The notes under the pieces were generated by a model that saw only the letters and a program-made list of their open reading frames with translations, was not told where the DNA came from and ran no database searches. A stretch of DNA of 52,995 nt from Parachitinimonas caeni (GTDB taxonomy: Bacteria > Pseudomonadota > Gammaproteobacteria > Burkholderiales > Chitinimonadaceae): NCBI RefSeq assembly GCF_030129945.1, contig NZ_JARRAF010000033.1, positions 1 through 52,995 on the forward strand. The letters are read 5' to 3'. Shown here piece after piece: positions 19,944-28,316 of this stretch. Both the position numbers and the translations under genes were made by a program. The stretch's first letter is position 1. Every line of letters begins with the position of its first letter.

Positions 19944-20203
19944 TAGGCTCTGTTGACATTTTATTTCCGGATCGCGTTTCGTCGGATTTGGGCCTGATGC
20001 AAGGCAAAAAGCGCGCCGCTTAGTGAGCTAAGCAAGCGATTTTTAACGCGGCAGCAGGCCCAAACCCGGCGAAACCCTCCGGGCCGGGTCGAGTTTTGGG
20101 GCATAGCGTCGTTAGGGTTCGCTTATTTAGCTCGCTAAATTACTCTCACCCTGCCCCAAAACTCGACCCTGCGCGACCGGAAACAAAACGTCAACAGAGC
20201 CTA
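19944..20203. repeat. Complete 260-bp palindromic repeat element with 27-bp inverted ends
   Basis: The left end (19944-19970) and right end (20177-20203) are inverted repeats matching at 25 of 27 positions, beginning TAGGCTCTGTTGAC and containing TTTCCGG. A TA dinucleotide at each outer edge could be a target duplication. Inside are two palindromic modules. Module 1 has arms GGGCCTG/CAGGCCC around an inner CTTAG-TGAG-CTAAG hairpin. Module 2 has 18-bp perfect arms (GGGTCGAGTTTTGGGGCA and its complement) around an inner TTTAGC-TC-GCTAAA hairpin. No ORF of its own. It is MITE-like. Other copies lie at 1-123, 239-326 and 3163-3504. Confidence 0.85.
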
Positions 20204-20304
20204 GCAGGCAGCAGGATATGGTCATTCTCCTCCGGCGAGGGCGTTGCGGGTTGTGGTGACCAATGATGCAAAAGCAGACGGCTGATTAAGCGGATCACGC
20301 TCAT
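20191..20304 (-). CDS. Small ORF of 37 codons whose end lies in the repeat element
   Basis: It starts at ATG 20304 with a strong AGGAG 7 bases upstream. The N-terminus MSVIRLISRLLLHHW is amphipathic. The last codons and the stop lie in the inverted terminus of the adjacent repeat, so the original C-terminus may have been lost. I do not recognise the family. Expression is suggested only by the ribosome site and by a palindrome in the leader. Confidence 0.4.
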   Translation of the reverse strand: MSVIRLISRLLLHHWSPQPATPSPEENDHILLPARLC

Positions 20305-20322
20305 GACGGTACTCCTGTTTTG

Positions 20323-20343
20323 AACACGTCTGATGGACGTGTT
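20323..20343. promoter_or_regulatory. Candidate operator palindrome upstream of the small ORF
   Basis: Perfect 8-bp arms AACACGTC and GACGTGTT separated by 5 bases, located 19 bp upstream of the small ORF start and just downstream of a possible -10 (TATGAT on the minus strand). It resembles a TetR-type operator or a leader hairpin. No regulator gene is adjacent. Confidence 0.4.
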
Positions 20344-20472
20344 TGTAATCATAGGAGTGTAATTTGTGCGGCGCAACAACCAATGGTTGCTGCGTAATCA
20401 ATTAAACATCCAATTAATAAAAATCAAGAGTCATTTAAAAAATTTTATATATAAATTAATTTAACATAAAAA

Positions 20473-20499
20473 AGGCCAGCCTTTATTTCAGGCTGACCT
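20473..20499 (-). terminator. Rho-independent terminator after the CAP-domain gene
   Basis: A 10-bp stem (20473-20482 with 20490-20499, one G-U pair in the RNA), 7-base loop, followed on the minus strand by a run of T. It sits 29 bp after the stop at 20528. Confidence 0.85.
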
Positions 20500-20527
20500 G
20501 GTTTCAAAATCTCTTTTCTGCAAGAAA

Positions 20528-22540
20528 TCAGAAGTGGTCTGCTGATACCTGCTTCATCCAATCGGCAAGACTACCAACGTCCAATACCTGCGGTCCGAAG
20601 GGTGGGCCGTAGACATAAACCCGACCCGATTTGACACCAAGATAGACGCCGCTTTTGTAGGCCCTGGCTGTATAGCCGGCAACCTGAATGGTTGTAGCGG
20701 CAGGTGAGAAGAACTGCGGGTATTTTGATTCAGCCCAGTTCATCAGCCGGTCTTCGTCGCTGGCTGTCGTGCCACCAGTGCTGACGGTGACGCGCTTTGC
20801 AGTGCTCCAGTCCGAAAAGTAGTCGTATAGCCCCGGCCGGACCTGCAACAGAACATCGCCCGTCGTAATGGGTTTGAAGTCAAAGCCATTGCCTGATGCG
20901 GTTTGTGGGCTGCCGATATTGCTGATCGCATTGGCACCGGTAATCCGGATATTGTCGATATACCAACCTACACCAGTACTACTCTGCGGGTAATAGGTTC
21001 CCCCGGTATAAGTAAAGCGGAATCGGGCACGCAGGGTGCGGCCGGCATAACCGGCCAGTGACACAGTTTGGGTTTTGAAGGCAGATTCCCCTGCACTGCC
21101 GGTACCTGCCTGCTGATAGGCGGGGAACCATGAGGCACCATCATCCTGCGAAATTTCCAGCAAGGCTAGCTGGCCGGTTCCGGCATAGCCCAAGCGGCTG
21201 GAAAAACTCAGCGCGGTATTACCGCCGGCCAGGAGGGCTTGATTCAGGGTCAATGTCTGATCAGTGGGCTGAACATGCGCCAGGTGAAAGGCCGCACTGC
21301 CGCTTGCCACAACATTGTTTACTGTAATCGGATACCCGCCGGTGGTGACAACGCTGAAGTTCGATGTCCCCGCTTCTGCGCCATCGTCCAGTTGATAGGG
21401 GCTGACCTGCAGCTGACGCCACTGATAGGCTGTGGCCCCTGGCATGGGGGTGAATTCATAGCGCGATGTCTCATTCAGTTTGGCGCTGCTGCTGCCACTG
21501 ATTGTTTGCGCCACGGTATCCGGGCCGGTGGTGTCAGGGTCGAAAACGGTAACGGTATAGCTGAACGATTTGGCTGCACCGCCGATTTTCACGTTTTGAA
21601 TGGTCACGGTATACGCCGTGTCGGCTTGTGGCTTGGGCCAGGTGCTGCCGTCGGTGTAACTGCCGGGATACCAGACCAGCGTATTCTCGCCATACCCGTT
21701 CTGCACGGCCTCCGCTTTGGTGGCGAGGGGGGCGCCATTTTCCGTCATGCTGATCTGTGCAGCAGAGAAATCGGCGCCAGGATAAGAGAACGACCAACGG
21801 GGGTAGACGGTTCGATAGGGGACATAGCCTTTGGGTGGCCAAGCCACGAATTCATCCCTCACCGTTGGCCGGGCGCTGCCCGAATTGCCGTCGAATACCC
21901 AGAGCGAGTTGCTGCTGGTGCCAGCAATGCTGCCATCGACATCACCGGTGCCCATGAAACGGGTCTGCGGGTAGAGAATCCAGCGACGATGACCGACAGC
22001 GGAGTTGCCACCGCCACCATCCCGCATATAGCCGCTGGAGATGGCATTCGGGCCGAAGTTACCCAGGGCAATGTTCGACTTGCCGGCAGCTTCTGCGCCA
22101 GTGGCGTTGTAGCAAGTCCAGGAAGTTGGGGGATTGTGGCTCAGGCTCTTGTTGGCAGCCATCAGCATGGCAGATTGCTGCGCCTTCTGATTGAACGTCG
22201 CATCGAAGGCTACGGATGCCGGCACACCGGCCATCGCGCGGAACCAATTGATCCGGCGCAATATGGCGGCCTTGAATTCGGCACTGGTGTCTCCTGCCGC
22301 GCAACTGCCGAGATTGCCGTTCCAGCCACTGGCTACCCCGTCTGACGAGGTATAGATCGTCCGGTAGAACATACGCACGCTTTCGCGGCTGGTCGTGTCC
22401 AGACTGTAACCGCTGTCTGCAGCAAAGCGGTTGAGGGTGTGCTCCATGCCGGCAATCGAACTGGGAAACTGGGGAGCAGCCAGGGCCGAGGCGGTGGCCA
22501 GGCAAATCAATAATGGCGTGAAATGGCGGGGGTGTGACAT
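20528..22540 (-). CDS. Secreted CAP-domain (SCP-like) multidomain protein
   Basis: 670 residues from the ATG at 22540; the upstream extension to 22651 lacks a signal peptide and uses TTG. Order: signal peptide (about 1-22), CAP/SCP domain (about 40-230, with SLSHNPPTSWTC and AVGHRRWILYPQ), a Pro/Asp-rich beta region (about 240-350), a MAM/jelly-roll-like region (LEISQDDGASW ... GWYIDNIRITG), and a C-terminal domain of about 75 residues (DEDRLMNWAESKYPQFF ... LGVKSGRVYVYG ... GSLADWM). That last domain recurs at the N-terminus of the protein at 32599-34269. Probably extracellular or surface-associated; substrate unknown. Confidence 0.85.
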   Translation of the reverse strand: MSHPRHFTPLLICLATASALAAPQFPSSIAGMEHTLNRFAADSGYSLDTTSRESVRMFYRTIYTSSDGVASGWNGNLGSCAAGDTSAEFKAAILRRINWFRAMAGVPASVAFDATFNQKAQQSAMLMAANKSLSHNPPTSWTCYNATGAEAAGKSNIALGNFGPNAISSGYMRDGGGGNSAVGHRRWILYPQTRFMGTGDVDGSIAGTSSNSLWVFDGNSGSARPTVRDEFVAWPPKGYVPYRTVYPRWSFSYPGADFSAAQISMTENGAPLATKAEAVQNGYGENTLVWYPGSYTDGSTWPKPQADTAYTVTIQNVKIGGAAKSFSYTVTVFDPDTTGPDTVAQTISGSSSAKLNETSRYEFTPMPGATAYQWRQLQVSPYQLDDGAEAGTSNFSVVTTGGYPITVNNVVASGSAAFHLAHVQPTDQTLTLNQALLAGGNTALSFSSRLGYAGTGQLALLEISQDDGASWFPAYQQAGTGSAGESAFKTQTVSLAGYAGRTLRARFRFTYTGGTYYPQSSTGVGWYIDNIRITGANAISNIGSPQTASGNGFDFKPITTGDVLLQVRPGLYDYFSDWSTAKRVTVSTGGTTASDEDRLMNWAESKYPQFFSPAATTIQVAGYTARAYKSGVYLGVKSGRVYVYGPPFGPQVLDVGSLADWMKQVSADHF

Positions 22541-22614
22541 GGCTTTGTCCTTGAAATGCCAGCAAATTGCGCTGCTGAAATTCTCGAATGGCATAAAATC
22601 AAAGCATGCCTGTT

Positions 22615-23454
22615 TTAGCCAAACATTGCCAGTAGGCCGTCCAGGCCACAATGATTGATTGCGTAGGCCGCCTGTGCTCTGACAATTGGTTTGGCATGGA
22701 AGGCAATGCCGTAGCCGGCCTTTGCCAGCATTTTCAGGTCATTGGCGCCATCGCCGATTGCAATGGTCTGTAACCGTTCCAGTTGCAATTCGGTTCGGAG
22801 TCGCACCAGCCAGTCAGCTTTGGATTGCGCGTCGATAATGTCGCCCAGCACTTTGCCGGTTAATTTGCCATCTCTGACTTCCAGTGTATTGGCCACGGCA
22901 TAGTGCAGACCAAGCTTGGCCTTGAGCCGTTCGGTGAAGAAGGTAAATCCTCCTGAGATCAGCAGGCTTTTACCACCAGCGGCATGCACGGCCGCCAGCA
23001 TTTTTTCAGCGCCCGGAGTCAGTTGCAGTCGCTCGCGGTATACCCGCTCCAGGGCCGATTCTTCCAAACCCGCCAGAAGACTCACCCGCTCACGCAGGCT
23101 TTGTGGGAAGTCGAGTTCGCCACGCATGGAGCGTTCGGTAATGGCTGCAACCTGAGCTTTGACACCCAGCATATCGGCGATTTCGTCGATGCACTCGATC
23201 GTGATCAGTGTTGAGTCCATATCCATGACAACGAGGCCGATGTCCTTGAGCGTGGCTTCGGCCGGCATGAACGCAAAATCCAGCCCGGCGGACTCGCAAT
23301 AATCCTCAACAGCCCGACGGGTGCTGGGGTCGGCTCCCAGCAGCTTGAAAGCCTGAGGGTGAATGGCATCAATCTGCTGGGCTTTGGTCAACTTGGCCAA
23401 TTGCTTCAAATCTTGTGTGGCCACTTCAGGGGCCTGAATGACGAGCTTGTACAT
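22615..23454 (-). CDS. serB: Phosphoserine phosphatase
   Basis: 279 residues. HAD motifs: DMDST (nucleophile D78, acid D80), SGGF, and GDGANDL. The N-terminal part (about 1-65) is the short ACT-like region of proteobacterial SerB. It dephosphorylates phosphoserine in serine synthesis. It sits 115 bp downstream of lolD on the same strand. Confidence 0.95.
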   Translation of the reverse strand: MYKLVIQAPEVATQDLKQLAKLTKAQQIDAIHPQAFKLLGADPSTRRAVEDYCESAGLDFAFMPAEATLKDIGLVVMDMDSTLITIECIDEIADMLGVKAQVAAITERSMRGELDFPQSLRERVSLLAGLEESALERVYRERLQLTPGAEKMLAAVHAAGGKSLLISGGFTFFTERLKAKLGLHYAVANTLEVRDGKLTGKVLGDIIDAQSKADWLVRLRTELQLERLQTIAIGDGANDLKMLAKAGYGIAFHAKPIVRAQAAYAINHCGLDGLLAMFG

Positions 23455-23569
23455 AAGAAGGGGTTTCAGTCAGATGGAAGAATGGGGAAAACAGACGGCA
23501 GCTGAGCGCGGTTCGCCAGTGTTTGGCTGCCAGGCCCATCCAGTGACGAAACCTGGCGTGATGAGAATG

Positions 23570-24256
23570 TCAGGCTGTTGGCTGCAGGCGGCCGTCTCGC
23601 AATGTCAGCAAGCGCTGGGCGCGGCTGGCCAACTCGGGATCGTGCGTCACAATGACGAGACTGGTTCCTAGCTCGGCATTCAATTCCAGCATCAAGTCGT
23701 AAACGCTGGCAGCGGTGCCCCGATCCAGATTGCCCGTCGGTTCATCGGCCAGTACGCAGAGCGGTTCGGTGACCAAGGCCCGGGCAATTGCGGTGCGTTG
23801 TCGTTCCCCGCCGGAGAGTTCACCGGGCTTGTGCTGCAGTCGGTGACCCAGTCCCACTCGCTTGAGCATGGCCTCGGCCTTCTGCTGGGCCTGGCGGAAA
23901 TCCATCCGTCGAATGAACAGCGGCATGGCCACGTTTTCCAGGGCCGTGAATTCGGGTAGCAAATGATGGAACTGATACACAAAACCCAGGTGGCGATTGC
24001 GCCAGTTGCCGCGCTCGGCGGCGCTCAGGCTGAAGGGGTCGGTCCCAGCGATGCGGATGATGCCTTGAGTCGGTTCATCCAGGCTGCCCAGCACATGCAA
24101 CAGCGTGCTTTTGCCCGAGCCGGATGCCCCGACGATCGATACGATCTCGGCGCGCTGGATGTCGAGATGGATGTCATGCAATACCGAAACGTCGAGCTTA
24201 TCCTGCTTGTAGCTCTTGCTGAGGCAGCTGGCGGAAATGATGGCGTGGTCACTCAT
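23570..24256 (-). CDS. lolD: Lipoprotein-releasing system ATP-binding protein
   Basis: 228 residues. Walker [10 protein letters not shown] (43-51), ABC signature LSGGERQR, Walker [13 protein letters not shown]. The neighbouring lolC/E permease, which overlaps its start by 8 bp, identifies it as LolD. It powers release of lipoproteins from the inner membrane to LolA. Confidence 0.95.
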   Translation of the reverse strand: MSDHAIISASCLSKSYKQDKLDVSVLHDIHLDIQRAEIVSIVGASGSGKSTLLHVLGSLDEPTQGIIRIAGTDPFSLSAAERGNWRNRHLGFVYQFHHLLPEFTALENVAMPLFIRRMDFRQAQQKAEAMLKRVGLGHRLQHKPGELSGGERQRTAIARALVTEPLCVLADEPTGNLDRGTAASVYDLMLELNAELGTSLVIVTHDPELASRAQRLLTLRDGRLQPTA

Positions 24257-25532
24257 AGCGCAATGCCTCGACAGGGTTGGTGCGGGAGGCGCGCCAGCTC
24301 GGGTAGAGCGTCGCCAGCAGGGCCAGGATCAGTGAGATCACCGCTATGGTGATGACATCACTCGCCAGCACTTCCGAGGGCAGGTCAGAAAGGAAGTAAA
24401 CCTCTGGCGACAGAATGCGGCTACCCAACATGCGCTCAATCGCTGGAACAATCACATCGATATTCCAGGCGATGGTCAAACCGCCAACCACCCCGCCCAG
24501 TGTGCCAATGAAGCCTGCCAGCGCACCTTGAATCATGAAGATTTTCATGATGCTGGCGGGTGCCGCGCCGAGCGTGCGCAGAATGGCGATATCGGCCTGC
24601 TTGTCGGTGACGGCCATGACCAGCGTTGAAACCAGATTAAAGGCCGCAACGGCGACAATCAGGGTCAGGATGATGAACATCATGCGCTTTTCAATCTGCA
24701 CGGCCCGGAAGTAGCTGGCGTGCTGCTGGCTCCAGTCCACCACAAAGCGTTCCATGCCAAGCTGACGGGTCAGATCCAGCCGGATCTGCGGCGCCAGAAA
24801 GACGTCGCGAACCTTGGCCCGCACGCCACTGACTGCCTGATCCATCCTGAACAGCCGCTGCGCATCGTTAATCTGGATCAGCGCCAGCGTCGAGTCGTAT
24901 TCGTACATATCCAGCCGGACAATGCCAACCACGTGGAAGCTCTTGAGTCGCGGCAGCATGCCGGCAGGCGTGATCTGGCCCATCGGGGTGATCAGCGTGA
25001 CCTTGTCGCCCGGCCCGACACCCAGATTGCGGGCCATCTCCCGGCCGAGAACGATGCCGAATTCACCGGCCTTTAAAGCATCCAGTGAACCTGCGGTGAA
25101 TTTGCCGGCAATATCGGCAACGCCTGTTTCTTTGGCCGGATCAATACCCCGGATCATGGCGCCCCGCACGCTGCCTTCAACACTCAGCAGACCCTGTGCA
25201 TCGACATAGGGCGCCGTGGCAAGGACCTGTGGATGCTGCTTCATGGCGCTGGCGACCTGCTCCCAATCGGAGAGGCGGTTGTCGATACCGGTGACCTGTA
25301 GATGGGAGGTAACACCGAGAATCCGGGCGCGGATTTCTCGTTGAAAACCATTCATGACCGAGAGGACCACAATCAGGGCGGCTACCCCCAAGGCAATACC
25401 GATCATCGAGACCAAGGAGATAAAAGAAATGAAGCCATTGCGGCGCTTGGCTCGTGTATAGCGCAGGCCGACCAACCATTCGAAACGATTCACAGGAGAT
25501 ACTAAAACCAAGGAAAAATCCGAGTTTGCCAT
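24249..25532 (-). CDS. lolC: Lipoprotein-releasing system permease (LolC/LolE type)
   Basis: 427 residues from the ATG at 25532. N-terminal [29 protein letters not shown] is the family hallmark. One membrane helix precedes a large periplasmic domain, and three more follow ([62 protein letters not shown]). Only one permease gene is present here, so it may be the single LolF-type subunit; the sequence alone does not separate LolC from LolE. Confidence 0.9.
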   Translation of the reverse strand: MANSDFSLVLVSPVNRFEWLVGLRYTRAKRRNGFISFISLVSMIGIALGVAALIVVLSVMNGFQREIRARILGVTSHLQVTGIDNRLSDWEQVASAMKQHPQVLATAPYVDAQGLLSVEGSVRGAMIRGIDPAKETGVADIAGKFTAGSLDALKAGEFGIVLGREMARNLGVGPGDKVTLITPMGQITPAGMLPRLKSFHVVGIVRLDMYEYDSTLALIQINDAQRLFRMDQAVSGVRAKVRDVFLAPQIRLDLTRQLGMERFVVDWSQQHASYFRAVQIEKRMMFIILTLIVAVAAFNLVSTLVMAVTDKQADIAILRTLGAAPASIMKIFMIQGALAGFIGTLGGVVGGLTIAWNIDVIVPAIERMLGSRILSPEVYFLSDLPSEVLASDVITIAVISLILALLATLYPSWRASRTNPVEALRYE

Positions 25533-25699
25533 AAGAACCTGTTCCAGACCTCCTGTCATACCGCTTTGGCATGCCAGGGGTGTTGCCGTAGCGACCCTGT
25601 GGTGCCACTGAGTTTGGCATTGACGGTTATCGGCAATACGGGCTGGATCTGGCCGGTATTGGTTTACAATCAGCAGTTTTCCAGCCGCTGGGTAAGCTT

Positions 25700-27268
25700 A
25701 TGTTGATGAAGCTGTTTGGATTGCGGGGCGGAGGGCGCCTCGAAAAGGCTGTAACGATCATCGAAGCAGCCAAAGAGCAGTCGCCTGTCATTGCCATGCA
25801 AACCGTTTCAGACTGGATGACGCATGAGTTGCCCGGTTTTGCGGCCAAAGGTGCGTTGCTTGAATTGCTAAGGCGTATCGACACGCCCTTGCGAGAGGTT
25901 CTGGAGCTGGCCTTCGAGGCGATGTTGGATACGAACAACAATCAAGCCAAGACGGCGTTGTTGCTGCAGGCAGCGATCCCGATGTGTGATGCGGTGCTGG
26001 AGGCGTACCAGAAGGGTTTGAGCGAAGAGGTGCCAACCCTGTCGAAAAAGCCAGCCAATATCCCGCTGATTCAGGCGACCACGGGTTTTTCGCTGTGGTG
26101 GCAGGCGCGCAACTACGTCCTGCGCATCATGCGCCGTTCGGATACCAAGCCACCTGCCTGGGAGGAGATCCAGCCCAAAGTGGAAGCGGCGCTGAATCTG
26201 TCTGGTGGCGTGGCAGCCAAAATCGCCCGGCCGGATGGCGAAGCGGGCCGCCTGCAGAAGCAGCTGGCCTATCTGGTGTTGGTCAATCGCAGCCTCACTC
26301 AAGACCTGCATGGCCGTCAGTTCCTGATTGCCGAACGTCTCGCCAATGCGCTTGCCGGCTTTATCGGCATCAGCACCGAGCACTCTGACCGCACGCCCTT
26401 CGGCGCGGACAGTGCCGGTAGTCCGATGACCTTGCTGACCCAGGCGCCGACCACGATTGTCAGAGGTGGCAAAGGCCTGTTCTTCGGGCTGGAAAAAAGC
26501 CTGTCCGAATTAATTGCCCTGGAACAGCTGATGCTGTCCCAGCATAAAGTCCCCGCCAAGGTGGATGCGCGTGAAATTCTTGGCGTATCTGAAACCCTGA
26601 CGGTCATCAAACATCTGAAAAACCGCTGGACCGGCCGTGACATCAAGCGCAAGTATCAGCGCCGCCCGGTCACCGGCGAAATCAAGGTGGCGTACGAATA
26701 CCAGGCCCTGCGGCGACTGATTGCGCAGACTATGACCGGCGTCGATACCAAGACCGTTGAAGATTCGATCACCATCTGCGCGCTGGAGGACGCAAGCGCT
26801 TCCGGTTGCGGCATTGTTGCCAGTCATCAGGTGTCTTGGGTCAAGGTCGGGCGTTTGGTTGGCCTGCGCGGGCAAGACGAGCCATTCTGGCGAATCGGTG
26901 TGATCCGGAGGGTGATCGGCCGAGGTCATGGCAAAGTGTTTGCCGGCGTGCAGTTTTTGTCGTTTGCGCCAGAATCGGTACGGTTGGTAGAAAAAGCCAA
27001 GATCTCGCAGTGGGAGATGGTGGCCAATCTGCAAGCCTGGGATAACAAATACGCCCTGTTTGTCCGTGGTTCCCCGCTTACCCAGAATCAGCACCTGCTC
27101 CTGACGGCTCAACCAGAATTGAAAGCAGGCAGTACTTACGCCATCCCGAATGCTTCGGACGGAGGGCTGGCGTTGCGGGTGATTGCCCAGCAGGAAATCG
27201 GGGCTGATTTTGTGCAATACCAATGTGAGCAGCTACTGGCTGCTGAGATGGAACCCCCGAAAGCTTGA
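25700..27268 (+). CDS. Divergent PilZ-like domain protein
   Basis: 522 residues, cytoplasmic, no signal peptide. Roughly 1-310 is helical and not recognised. The region about 315-440 carries RKYQRRP (near 317-323) and D364-A-S-A-S-G369, which match the R-x-x-x-R and D/N-x-S-x-x-G signatures of c-di-GMP-binding PilZ domains, followed by beta strands (WRIGVIRRV, KVFAGVQFL). This suggests a c-di-GMP effector, by motif only. It diverges from lolC (168 bp) and is 2 bp from the next gene, at the head of the recJ-rlmB operon. Confidence 0.7.
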   Translation: MLMKLFGLRGGGRLEKAVTIIEAAKEQSPVIAMQTVSDWMTHELPGFAAKGALLELLRRIDTPLREVLELAFEAMLDTNNNQAKTALLLQAAIPMCDAVLEAYQKGLSEEVPTLSKKPANIPLIQATTGFSLWWQARNYVLRIMRRSDTKPPAWEEIQPKVEAALNLSGGVAAKIARPDGEAGRLQKQLAYLVLVNRSLTQDLHGRQFLIAERLANALAGFIGISTEHSDRTPFGADSAGSPMTLLTQAPTTIVRGGKGLFFGLEKSLSELIALEQLMLSQHKVPAKVDAREILGVSETLTVIKHLKNRWTGRDIKRKYQRRPVTGEIKVAYEYQALRRLIAQTMTGVDTKTVEDSITICALEDASASGCGIVASHQVSWVKVGRLVGLRGQDEPFWRIGVIRRVIGRGHGKVFAGVQFLSFAPESVRLVEKAKISQWEMVANLQAWDNKYALFVRGSPLTQNQHLLLTAQPELKAGSTYAIPNASDGGLALRVIAQQEIGADFVQYQCEQLLAAEMEPPKA

Positions 27269-27270
27269 TA

Positions 27271-28269
27271 ATGCTGGTTGTTGCAATTCCTCATCTGATA
27301 CTGCCGCCGATTCGGGGCTATGACCCGACGGCAGAACTTAAGCTGCCCGCTCTCGACCTGCTGCTTGGACGCGGACAGGCGCGCATCCAGGCCGGCCAAC
27401 GACCGCTTGACTGGCTGCTGCAACAGTTCGGCGCGCCAGACCTATCTGTCGCTACGTTGCTGCGGCCTGAAGCGACACCGGAAAGCGGCAAGCGCTGGCT
27501 GTGTGCGGCGCCTATCCACTTGCGGCCGGAGCGCGATCAACTGATCGCCAGTAGCGATGTCTACACGGATCTGACTTCGCAAGAAACCGAAGCTTTGCTG
27601 GCAAGCCTGAATCGCCATTTCAATCAGGATGGCATCCAGTTTGTGGCGAGCACACCCGACACCTGGTTTGTGCAGCTGCCCGTCGATGAAAAGATCGACT
27701 GGGCACCGCTGGACCTGATTGCCGGTGCCAGCATCCATCCCCATCTGCCCAAGGGCGAAGGAGCGTTGCGCTGGCATGCTTTCCTGAATGAAGTACAAAT
27801 GCTGCTGTACACCCATCCAGTCAACGATGCTCGCGAGCAACGTGGCCTGCTGCCGGTTAGCAGTATTTGGCCCTGGGGGGATGGCCGGGTCGACTCGCCC
27901 ATCACAACCCGCTTCGGTGCGACGTATGGAGATGCACCCATTCTGCGGGCGCTAGCCAGCCGGGCCGGTGTCGTAGCCCAGCCCCTGAAGGCAGCAGAAG
28001 GGCCGATCCGGTCCGGGCTGCTCTGGCTGGATGGCCTGACCGGCGCCGCCGCACATGGAGATATTCATGGGTGGCAGCTCCAGCTCCAGCAGATCGAGTC
28101 GGCTTATCTCCAGCCCATTGTGGCTGCCTGGCGCAAAGGCGATATTCTCGCCTTGCAACTGCACGCCCCTTCGGCGCAGGGCACCTGCGTGGCCAGCCTT
28201 CGCCCGGCTGACCGCTGGAAATTCTGGCGCGGCCCCTTGCCGTTGCGCCAGTTGAAGATTGAATCTTGA
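27271..28269 (+). CDS. Conserved hypothetical protein upstream of recJ
   Basis: 332 residues, no membrane segment or signal peptide. The motif SSIWPWGDG near residue 195 is memorable. From memory, homologues beside recJ in betaproteobacteria are often labelled as cofactor-independent phosphoglycerate-mutase-like, but I see no mutase metal site, so function is left open. It starts 2 bp after the PilZ-like gene and ends 47 bp before recJ. Confidence 0.8.
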   Translation: MLVVAIPHLILPPIRGYDPTAELKLPALDLLLGRGQARIQAGQRPLDWLLQQFGAPDLSVATLLRPEATPESGKRWLCAAPIHLRPERDQLIASSDVYTDLTSQETEALLASLNRHFNQDGIQFVASTPDTWFVQLPVDEKIDWAPLDLIAGASIHPHLPKGEGALRWHAFLNEVQMLLYTHPVNDAREQRGLLPVSSIWPWGDGRVDSPITTRFGATYGDAPILRALASRAGVVAQPLKAAEGPIRSGLLWLDGLTGAAAHGDIHGWQLQLQQIESAYLQPIVAAWRKGDILALQLHAPSAQGTCVASLRPADRWKFWRGPLPLRQLKIES

Positions 28270-28316
28270 GCGGTCTGGCCCTCGTGCTAGCCGCCAACCC
28301 TCTGAGACCCTATCCA

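Noticed and set aside
21239-22345. 368-codon frame antisense to the CAP-domain gene
   Set aside because: The minus strand encodes a signal peptide and conserved CAP motifs; the plus-strand product is unrecognisable.
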